From: DASSWG01 sp041689995 | Lineage (GTDB): Bacteria > Bacteroidota > Bacteroidia > Flavobacteriales > Flavobacteriaceae | Direction of reading: 5' to 3' | NCBI GenBank assembly: GCA_041689995.1 | Contig: JBDNFD010000003.1 | Coordinates: forward strand, 1-36,757 | Length of the DNA: 36,757 nt | Shown here: positions 24,960-32,246 of the stretch, in pieces | How positions within the stretch are numbered: position 1 is the stretch's first letter | How the letters are laid out: every line of letters begins with the position of its first letter | Translations under genes and position numbers: made by a program | The notes under the pieces: model-generated | The model's database searches: none | Told to the model about the DNA's origin: nothing | What the model saw: the letters and a program-made list of their open reading frames with translations, nothing else

Positions 24960-25499
24960 CTAAGGCTTTACTTTCAAAAACGGAACTTTTACATACGTAT
25001 CATCCCAGCCCATCAGTAAATTAGCGCCATTTTCAGTGGGCTGAAAAGTCATGGAAAAGGCTTGCACGGAGGCCGATGTTTGTTCTGCTGGGACTTTTAC
25101 CCGTAATACGTCTTTGGTCTCATCATAACTGAAAGCACCCCAAACGTTTACATCTTTATTGATTATGATGGTCCATTCATCTTTCGTTGGAATGGTATAA
25201 AGCGTGTACGTGCCCGCCGAAATGGGTTTTCCATTCACGGTCATATCCGAATAAAGAGTGATTTCCGTAGCTTCGTTCGCTCCCGTTCTCCAAACTTTTC
25301 CATAAGGTACCAGACTTCCAAAAATTTCACGATCATTTTTTTGAGGACGGCTATAAATAATCCGGATCATTGGCATATTGTTTTCCCCTCGAATAAATGC
25401 AACATCCATTGGGCTTTTATCCAGTTGAGAAAAATCTTGTGCAAATAAGGCGGGAGCGCTCATAAAAAATAGTATGGCGATCAGAAATAGTTTCTTCAT
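24960..25499 (-). CDS. exported DUF2911 protein
   Basis: The 179-aa product has a signal peptide (MKKLFLIAILFFMSAPALFAQ) and a DUF2911 domain covering most of the rest (SPMDVAFIRG; IYSRPQKNDREIFGSLVPYG; VWRTGANEATEITLYSDM; AGTYTLYTIPTKDEWTIIIN). The family is common in Bacteroidota and its function is not established. Length is normal. It is convergent with queE (42 bp gap) and divergent from gyrB (221 bp gap). Confidence 0.9.
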   Translation of the reverse strand: MKKLFLIAILFFMSAPALFAQDFSQLDKSPMDVAFIRGENNMPMIRIIYSRPQKNDREIFGSLVPYGKVWRTGANEATEITLYSDMTVNGKPISAGTYTLYTIPTKDEWTIIINKDVNVWGAFSYDETKDVLRVKVPAEQTSASVQAFSMTFQPTENGANLLMGWDDTYVKVPFLKVKP

Positions 25500-25685
25500 C
25501 TTTTTTAGTTTTAAGACTGTAAAAATAGACTTTTAGGACAGAAGTTTCAAAAACAATTTTGTTAAAAATATTATTTCTCTCCAAAATTGTATTTTGTTCA
25601 AAAAAAACCTTTTTTTACGCCCAAATTGTTAATAACTTCAATCGCTGAGCAACGCGAAGTGGCTAGGTGAAATGGCTAAATTCCG

Positions 25686-25693
25686 TATCTTTG
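25686..25693 (+). promoter_or_regulatory. gyrB -7 element
   Basis: TATCTTTG is an exact TAnnTTTG match 27 bp before the gyrB ATG. No good -33 box is seen. Confidence 0.55.
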
Positions 25694-25720
25694 TTGAAAG
25701 TTGATAATTAAGAAAAATTT

Positions 25721-27661
25721 ATGAGCGAGTTACCAAAAAACCAAGATTATTCGGCCGCAAATATTCAGGCTCTGGAGGGAATGGAACATGTGCGCATGCG
25801 CCCCTCAATGTACATCGGTGATATCAGCGTCCGTGGATTGCACCATTTGGTTTATGAAGTGGTTGATAATTCGATCGATGAAGCAATGGCCGATCATTGT
25901 GACCGAATCGATGTCATTATCAATGAAAATAATTCCGTGTCCGTACAAGACAACGGTCGGGGAATTCCGATCGATCTGCACAAAAAGGAAGGTGTTTCCG
26001 CACTTGAGGTCGTAATGACCAAAATTGGTGCTGGAGGAAAATTCGACAAAGATTCCTACAAGGTTTCCGGAGGGCTTCATGGTGTCGGGGTTTCTGTCGT
26101 GAACGCACTTTCAGATCATTTGCATGCCGTGGTCCATAAAAATGGGCAAATTTGGGAGCAAGAATATGAACGTGGAAAACCATTATATCCGGTTCGGCAA
26201 GTTGGGGAAACCGACATTAATGGAACCATAGTGACTTTTCATCCCGATACCACTATTTTTCAACAAACCATCGCTTTTAGTTATGATACCTTGGCGGGAA
26301 GAATGCGCGAATTATCCTTTTTGAATAAAGGGATTACCGTTACTTTAACCGACAAGCGAGAAAAAGACGATAAAGGCGAATTCATTTGCGAAACTTTCTA
26401 TTCTGATGAAGGATTGGTTGAATTTATTCGTTTTCTGGATGAAAATCGGGAATCATTGATCGTGAATGTGATTGCTATGGAGGGCGAAAAAAATGGTATT
26501 CCTGTGGAAGTCGCCATGATCTATAACACCTCTTACGGAGAAAATTTGCATTCCTATGTGAACAATATCAATACACATGAAGGTGGAACTCATTTGGCGG
26601 GTTTTCGGCGCGGGCTGACAACTACCTTAAAAAAATATGCCGATGCATCCGGAATGTTGGATAAATTGAAATTTGAAATTGTAGGCGATGATTTTCGTGA
26701 AGGGCTGACAGCCATTGTTTCCGTTAAAGTTGCCGAACCACAATTTGAAGGTCAAACCAAAACAAAATTGGGCAACCGGGAAGTGACCTCAGCGGTTTCT
26801 CAAGCAGTTTCCGAAATGTTGGAAATTTATTTGGAAGAAAATCCAAACGATGCCCGAATCATTGTTCAAAAGGTAATTTTAGCAGCACAAGCACGGCATG
26901 CAGCAAAAAAGGCGCGGGAACTTGTGCAGCGTAAAACCATAATGAGCGGAGGCGGACTTCCAGGAAAACTTTCCGATTGTGCTTCTCAAAAGCCGGAAGA
27001 GTGTGAGGTTTTTCTGGTGGAAGGGGATTCTGCGGGCGGAACGGCAAAACAAGGTCGCGACCGTCATTTTCAAGCAATTTTACCACTTCGGGGAAAAATC
27101 TTGAACGTAGAAAAAGCCATGCAGCACCGTGTATTCGAAAATGAGGAAATCAGGAATATTTATACAGCTTTGGGCGTCACCATCGGAACGGAAGAGGACA
27201 GCAAAGCCCTGAACGTTTCAAAATTACGCTATCATAAAATCGTGATTATGTGTGATGCCGATGTGGATGGAAGCCATATCGCAACCTTGATTTTGACCTT
27301 CTTTTTCCGATATATGAAAGAACTAATCGAGGGCGGGCACATTTATATCGCCACTCCACCTTTGTTTTTGGTGAAAAAAGGGAACAAGAAATACTATGCT
27401 TGGAGCGAAGCCGAACGCGATGAAATCTCGGAAGCTTTTAATGGCGGGTTTAGCATTCAACGTTATAAAGGTCTGGGTGAAATGAATGCCGAACAATTGT
27501 GGGACACCACGATGAATCCTTCATTTAGGACTTTACGTCAAGTTACCATAGACAATGGTGGGGAAGCCGATAGGATTTTCTCCATGTTAATGGGTGATGA
27601 AGTTCCGCCACGTCGGGAATTTATCGAAAAAAATGCCGTTTATGCGAATATTGATGTATAA
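25721..27661 (+). CDS. gyrB: DNA gyrase subunit B
   Basis: This is the ATPase subunit of gyrase, which introduces negative supercoils with GyrA. The 646-aa product shows the GHKL ATP site (VVDNSIDEA around 48-56, with Glu46, Asp49 and Asn50; NGRGIPI; GGLHGVG 117-123) and the transducer domain. The TOPRIM domain has EGDSAGG (434-440) and DADVDGSH (Asp512/514/516), and the C-terminal YKGLGEMNAEQLW is present. The length fits the short GyrB form without the proteobacterial insert. A strong terminator follows 55 bp downstream, so it is probably monocistronic. Confidence 0.98.
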   Translation: MSELPKNQDYSAANIQALEGMEHVRMRPSMYIGDISVRGLHHLVYEVVDNSIDEAMADHCDRIDVIINENNSVSVQDNGRGIPIDLHKKEGVSALEVVMTKIGAGGKFDKDSYKVSGGLHGVGVSVVNALSDHLHAVVHKNGQIWEQEYERGKPLYPVRQVGETDINGTIVTFHPDTTIFQQTIAFSYDTLAGRMRELSFLNKGITVTLTDKREKDDKGEFICETFYSDEGLVEFIRFLDENRESLIVNVIAMEGEKNGIPVEVAMIYNTSYGENLHSYVNNINTHEGGTHLAGFRRGLTTTLKKYADASGMLDKLKFEIVGDDFREGLTAIVSVKVAEPQFEGQTKTKLGNREVTSAVSQAVSEMLEIYLEENPNDARIIVQKVILAAQARHAAKKARELVQRKTIMSGGGLPGKLSDCASQKPEECEVFLVEGDSAGGTAKQGRDRHFQAILPLRGKILNVEKAMQHRVFENEEIRNIYTALGVTIGTEEDSKALNVSKLRYHKIVIMCDADVDGSHIATLILTFFFRYMKELIEGGHIYIATPPLFLVKKGNKKYYAWSEAERDEISEAFNGGFSIQRYKGLGEMNAEQLWDTTMNPSFRTLRQVTIDNGGEADRIFSMLMGDEVPPRREFIEKNAVYANIDV

Positions 27662-27715
27662 GAGTGAGGGTTCCGATCAAAGGAATCAATGTTAACTTTT
27701 TAAATTGTAGTTCAT

Positions 27716-27751
27716 AAATACCTGTGGTTCATATTTGTTCCACAGGTATTT
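27716..27751 (+). terminator. gyrB terminator
   Basis: A 12-bp perfect stem (aaatacctgtgg, 27716-27727, with 27740-27751) and 12-nt loop are followed by a T-run. Confidence 0.9.
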
Positions 27752-27874
27752 TTTTTATGATTTTGGTGGTCTATTTTGAAATTTTTGCACGAATCAGTTA
27801 TTTCTTTTGTCCAAAACTTTTACCAATTATTATTTTATGTGTAATATTAACGAAAATATCTAAATCTACTTATT

Positions 27875-28888
27875 ATGAAAATCAAGTATTTAATTCCAAT
27901 ACTATTTTTGGGAATCAGTGTACGGGCGCAAACAGGTATTAACGATTTGTTGGCTGCGGGAATCGAAGATGCGAAGCTGTTCAGCGATGGTTATTTTTCC
28001 CCCGCGGCGGAAGGGGTGATGTACGCTCTGAGCAACGGCTGGTACAATTCCGCAAAATCTAAAAAGCCCGGTCATTTCGAATTGTCTATCATGGTCAATG
28101 CCTCTTTTGTAAGTGATGATGATAAAACCTTCACGATGAATGTTGCCGATTATAACTATTTGCGGTTTATGGATCCAAACCAGCAAACAGGCGAAGTTGC
28201 CACGGCTTTGGGCGAAAATGATCCAGATATTACCATGGTCATCGAATATGAAAATGATTTGGGCGTCACGGAACAGGTCGAGATAGAACTTCCACAGGGA
28301 ATCGGCTCCGCGGGGATCGATATTTTGCCTACCGCATATTTACAATTGGGCATCGGTGTTTTTAAGGGAACCGAAGTGAAAGCGCGCTACCTTCCAAAAA
28401 TAGATCAGGATGGCGTGAAAGTGCAATTATATGGTGGTGCCATCCAACACGAATTGACAAGCTGGATTCCCGGGGCGAGTGAACTTCCGATAGCTATCGG
28501 GGTTCTCGTGGGATATACCCATTTCAGTGCGGGATTTGATCTTGACGAAACCTCCACTGTGGAAGGCGAAAACCAGAAAATTGAAACGAAAATGAATTCC
28601 TTGGTGATTTCGGCCTTGATTTCAACAAAATTGCCAGTCATTAATTTCTATGGTGGCCTCGGATACCTGAGCGGAAAATCTGAAAGCGATTTATTGGGAA
28701 CCTATCATATCCAAACTGGGGTTTTGGGCGGCACGACCGTACAAGATCCTTATAGTATCGAAAATAAAGTCAGTGGGGTAAAAGCCACTCTTGGCACCAA
28801 GCTAAAACTCGGTTTTTTTAGGTTGCATGCCGATTACAGTTTCCAGCGTTTTAGCAATGCAAGCGTTGGGATAAGTTTCGGATTTTGA
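27875..28888 (+). CDS. DUF6588-like outer-membrane protein
   Basis: The 337-aa product has a signal peptide (MKIKYLIPILFLGISVRAQ). The mature N-terminus GINDLLAAGIEDAKLFSDGY and then SPAAEGVMYALSNGWYNSAK is the pattern I recall for the DUF6588 family of flavobacteria. The rest is alternating amphipathic strands with Gly-rich turns (PTAYLQLGIGVFKGTEVKAR; VLVGYTHFSAGFDL; NFYGGLGYLSGK), and it ends in an aromatic (SVGISFGF), which suggests an outer-membrane beta-barrel. No transport function is known. It stands alone between the gyrB terminator and the C10 peptidase region. Confidence 0.8.
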   Translation: MKIKYLIPILFLGISVRAQTGINDLLAAGIEDAKLFSDGYFSPAAEGVMYALSNGWYNSAKSKKPGHFELSIMVNASFVSDDDKTFTMNVADYNYLRFMDPNQQTGEVATALGENDPDITMVIEYENDLGVTEQVEIELPQGIGSAGIDILPTAYLQLGIGVFKGTEVKARYLPKIDQDGVKVQLYGGAIQHELTSWIPGASELPIAIGVLVGYTHFSAGFDLDETSTVEGENQKIETKMNSLVISALISTKLPVINFYGGLGYLSGKSESDLLGTYHIQTGVLGGTTVQDPYSIENKVSGVKATLGTKLKLGFFRLHADYSFQRFSNASVGISFGF

Positions 28889-29058
28889 CCGCATTTTTTA
28901 AACGGAAATTTTATTAAACTTCTCTAAAATTCCAAGCTTTGGGAAAGCTGTATATTTCATTTTGTCGATAAAAAATGAATTTTAACAGTCGAAATTAGGA
29001 TGGTTTATTTTTTTTTTGGAATTTTGAAATATTAATAATTTAAAAACCAATAAGCTAT

Positions 29059-30284
29059 ATGAAAAAATTTACAGCAAAAATTTACAGCGAATTTCTTTTC
29101 TTCTCTGTCTATGTCTAATTCTTGTTTCTTGTCAAAAGGAAGAATTTGCGTCACCTCCCACATCTTCTGCTGAACACTCTGAATATTTTGTTTCCATGGC
29201 GAATGCAACCGAAATGGCGGGAAAAATAAATTTGTCTAATGATAATGGTCCAAAAGCAAAAGGTGATAGTGTTCAAAGTGTAATTAGAGAAGTTTTTCCT
29301 GTTATCAACACAAAGACCGATACGGTTTTCTATATCGTCAATTACGATCCACAAGGATTTATAGTTTTGGCCGCGGACCAGCGTTCCATTCCATTGTTGG
29401 CATTTTCTTCTTCCAATTCGTTTGAAACAGACACGGATTATTATCCATTGGGTCTCGTGCATTGGCTCGAGAATACAAGGGACGACATTGATTATATCCG
29501 GGCCAATAATTTGGCTCAAACACCGGAAATAGCCGATGCTTGGAAAAATCTTGATTATGGAAGATATCCAAATCCTTTTGATCAAGATCCTGGAAATAAT
29601 GAACCATGCCAAACCACTTATAAAATAGTTTATCCTTTATTAGAGACCGAATGGAATCAACGATGTGGCTTTAATGATGATATGCCTTTGAAATCATGTG
29701 CTAATGCTTGCTATTATAACGATAATGGATACGCGGGTTGTGTACCGATTGCCGTAGCACAAATAATGAAATACCACGAATACCCTATCAGTTATAGCTG
29801 GACCAATATGTCCCTTAATAATGGGACAAGCACAACAGCTTCTTTTATTCGTGACATTTGGGACAATATTCCTACTTCGAAAAAAAGCTATAATTGCGAT
29901 GGAACTGGAGTTCACGCTGATTATGTAGATAATATTTTTAAAACAGGTTTTAGCTATTCATCTGCAACGTATGCTGGATATAATTACGATGCATTAGAAG
30001 ATAACTTGGATATTGACCAACCAGTTATTCTCATGGGTTTTGAAAAGGAAGATAATGGGTGGTGGATATTTCATCATTATGTTACTGGAACAGGTCATGC
30101 CTGGGTTTCTGACGGATATATGCGCTCTATACCCTGTCCGGGAATAGCGAATAGCATTGTTGTACACATGAATTGGGGATGGTGGGGAGGCCAATCCAAT
30201 GGTTGGTATGGTTATAACGATTTCACTCCTGGTGATTATTCTTTTAATTATGCCAAAAAAATGGTATATAATATTGCTCCATAA
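29059..30284 (+). CDS. C10 (streptopain-type) cysteine peptidase lipoprotein with a disrupted 5' end
   Basis: The uninterrupted ATG frame is 29196-30284 (362 aa). It has a propeptide-like domain (VFYIVNYDPQGFIVLAADQR) and the peptidase domain with catalytic Cys182 (YAGCVPIAVAQIMKYHEYP), His301 (GTGHAWVSDGY) and NWGWWGG. Upstream in the same frame lies an obvious lipoprotein signal (ISFLLCLCLILVSC then QKEEF), but the only ATG (29059-29061) is one base out of frame, separated by an A6 run (29062-29067). One extra A would give MKKIYSKNLQ and a 408-aa lipoprotein of normal SpeB-like length. So the gene is frameshifted, misread in sequencing, or relies on slippage. The intact form would be a surface or periplasmic protease. 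A small lipoprotein gene follows 37 bp downstream. Confidence 0.85.
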
Positions 30285-30321
30285 AAAATTATAAAAATTA
30301 ACACATAAAAACAATAAAAAG

Positions 30322-30807
30322 ATGAAAAATTTAATTTTATTTTGTACTGCACTGTTTTTTTTAAGTTGCAGCAAATCCGATAAGGAAGAAAATCAATCGA
30401 GTGTACATCTCGATGGTATTGAAATAGCAGTGAGAAATGCCGCAGGGGAAGATTTGTTGGATCCCAACACCCCAAACGCCTATTCTGCCGATGGAATCAA
30501 ATTGTTTTACGAAATCAATGGTGAAGTAGTGGAAGTATATGATCCAGCAATGGACCATCCTCGTAATTTTATAATATATAATTATATTAATGAGAATGAA
30601 TCTGAGTATAGAATAGGTATTTTTCTAAACTATGATCGGAACGAAGCACAACCTATTACTTACATTCAATGGAACGAAACTGACAGGGATACAATCAAAG
30701 CTAAGTTTCATTATTCCGGACCTGCCGATTCAAATTATAGTTTCGACATTGAAAATTTATGGTTCAATGGCATAGAAAAAGATCCTTATTTTGAAATCGT
30801 GAAATAA
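30322..30807 (+). CDS. small lipoprotein downstream of the C10 peptidase
   Basis: The 161-aa product has the lipoprotein signal MKNLILFCTALFFLSC (Cys16) followed by charged residues. The mature part contains IEIAVRNAAGEDLLDPNTPN, ADGIKLFYEINGEVVEVY and aromatic strands (YRIGIFLNY, ITYIQWNET), suggesting a small beta-sandwich. I do not recognise a family. It follows the peptidase gene by 37 bp and shares its terminator. In Bacteroides fragilis, C10 proteases are encoded with small inhibitor proteins, so an inhibitor or anchoring partner is a reasonable inference only. Confidence 0.75.
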   Translation: MKNLILFCTALFFLSCSKSDKEENQSSVHLDGIEIAVRNAAGEDLLDPNTPNAYSADGIKLFYEINGEVVEVYDPAMDHPRNFIIYNYINENESEYRIGIFLNYDRNEAQPITYIQWNETDRDTIKAKFHYSGPADSNYSFDIENLWFNGIEKDPYFEIVK

Positions 30808-30858
30808 TTTTTCATCTCGATTTGCCTTACATGGAAATATGAATTTTGAAATGTAAAC

Positions 30859-30882
30859 AGCCCAATCTGAAAAGGTTGGGCT
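30859..30882 (+). terminator. terminator of the peptidase/lipoprotein unit
   Basis: Stem agcccaatc (30859-30867) with ggttgggct (30874-30882), 9 bp with one G-T pair and a 6-nt loop, is followed by tttt. Confidence 0.8.
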
Positions 30883-30990
30883 TTTCTATTCTATTTAAAT
30901 AATTCAATTTTTGTGAGGGATGAAGTAAATTTTAATCAATAATCCGTAAATTCGCATCAAAATTTATTCACCTATAAAATTCAAAATAAA

Positions 30991-31917
30991 ATGAAAGTAA
31001 CTATTGTTGGTGCGGGCGCAGTTGGCGCAAGTTGTGCAGAATATATTGCCATAAAAAATTTCGCTTCCGAAGTGGTTTTGGTCGATATTAAAGAAAATTA
31101 TGCCGAAGGAAAAGCCATGGATTTAATGCAAACGGCTTCCCTGAACGGTTTTGACACCAAAATCACCGGCAGCACCAATGATTATTGCAAAACCGCTAAC
31201 AGCGATGTTGCCGTGATTACCAGTGGAATTCCCCGAAAACCCGGAATGACACGCGAAGAACTTATTGGAATAAACGCGGGGATCGTGAAAGAAGTTTCTT
31301 CCAATCTCATCAAACATTCGCCAAATGTGATCCTAATTGTGGTCAGCAATCCAATGGATACTATGGCATATTTGGTGCACAAATCCACCAACTTACCCGG
31401 AAACAGGATAATCGGAATGGGCGGCGCCTTGGACAGCGCACGTTTCAAATACCGTTTGGCAGAAGCCTTGGAATGTCCGTCTTCAGATGTGGACGGAATG
31501 GTAATCGGCGGTCACAGCGACACCGGAATGCTTCCTTTAACCCGTTTGGCAGCGAGAAACAGTGTTCCCGTTTCCAAATTTATAACCAAAGAACGGCTTG
31601 ATCAAGTAATGGAAGACACCAAAGTAGGCGGTGCCACCTTGACAAAAATGTTGGGCACGAGTGCTTGGTACGCGCCAGGAGCTGCAGTTTCTGCGTTGGT
31701 GCAAGCGATTGCCTGCGATCAGAAAAAGATGTTCCCTTGTTCTGCATTGTTGAACGGTGAATATGGACTGAGCGATATTTGCCTTGGTGTACCGGTAATT
31801 TTAGGCAAAAACGGCATCGAAAAAATCGTGGAAATCGAATTGAACGATGCTGAAAAAAATAAGCTGAAAGAAAGTGCCGAAGGTGTGAAAAAAGTGAACG
31901 ACCTTTTGGTTCTGTAG
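30991..31917 (+). CDS. mdh: malate dehydrogenase
   Basis: This is an NAD-dependent malate/oxaloacetate interconverting enzyme of the TCA cycle, of the LDH-like type. The 308-aa product has the Rossmann GAGAVGA (7-13), Asp32 that selects NAD, substrate Arg82 and Arg88 (GIPRKPGMTREE), Arg151 and the catalytic His175 in GGHSDTGM. Arg rather than Gln at the specificity loop supports malate over lactate. Length is normal. A 7-bp tandem repeat and a terminator follow. Confidence 0.97.
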   Translation: MKVTIVGAGAVGASCAEYIAIKNFASEVVLVDIKENYAEGKAMDLMQTASLNGFDTKITGSTNDYCKTANSDVAVITSGIPRKPGMTREELIGINAGIVKEVSSNLIKHSPNVILIVVSNPMDTMAYLVHKSTNLPGNRIIGMGGALDSARFKYRLAEALECPSSDVDGMVIGGHSDTGMLPLTRLAARNSVPVSKFITKERLDQVMEDTKVGGATLTKMLGTSAWYAPGAAVSALVQAIACDQKKMFPCSALLNGEYGLSDICLGVPVILGKNGIEKIVEIELNDAEKNKLKESAEGVKKVNDLLVL

Positions 31918-31946
31918 CGAATATTTTATAGTGAATATTTTACAGT

Positions 31947-31981
31947 GAATATTGAATATTGAATATTGAATATTGAATATT
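31947..31981. repeat. five tandem copies of gaatatt
   Basis: Five perfect 7-bp units run head to tail, preceded by two imperfect copies (gtgaatatt at 31931 and in the sequence before it). It is non-coding and lies 30 bp after the mdh stop. Confidence 0.9.
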
Positions 31982-32010
31982 GGATAACCGATTTCCAATG
32001 AGCCAATTAT

Positions 32011-32045
32011 GCCGTTTCCTGAAAATTTTCGAGAACGGCTTTTTT
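32011..32045 (+). terminator. probable mdh terminator
   Basis: gccgtt (32011-32016) pairs with aacggc (32034-32039) around an inner palindrome gaaaattttc, followed by six T. The stem is short, so strength is uncertain. Confidence 0.6.
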
Positions 32046-32174
32046 CCGCCATTTTTTTTCGAATTTTTCCATATTCATGCGTGATAAAATATTCAAACGA
32101 TTGCAATTTGGCACAGTTTCAAAACAGAACTTTTCAACGAAAGGACAGAACGCAAATTTTATCTTAAAAAAAGT

Positions 32175-32206
32175 ATTGTCAAATCTTTTTTGAAACCCTA
32201 TATTTG
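32175..32206 (+). promoter_or_regulatory. secDF promoter, Bacteroidota type
   Basis: ATTG (32175-32178), a 20-nt spacer and TATATTTG (32199-32206) match the -33/-7 consensus. The leader would be about 35-40 nt. Confidence 0.75.
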
Positions 32207-32246
32207 TCCGTTTTTAAAAAAAAATCGATTATAAAATAAGTCACCC

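Larger units (their letters stand above)
31918..32246. other. 329-bp non-coding gap between mdh and secDF
   Basis: No protein gene is seen. It contains the gaatatt tandem repeat (31947-31981), the mdh terminator (32011-32045), an AT-rich stretch without recognisable features, and the secDF promoter (32175-32206). Confidence 0.7.

Noticed and set aside
27724..27942. 72-aa plus-strand open frame after gyrB
   Set aside because: It begins inside the gyrB terminator hairpin and overlaps the start of the DUF6588-like gene out of frame.
31918..31985. Possible CRISPR or phage attachment repeats
   Set aside because: The unit is 7 bp with no spacers; it is a simple tandem repeat.
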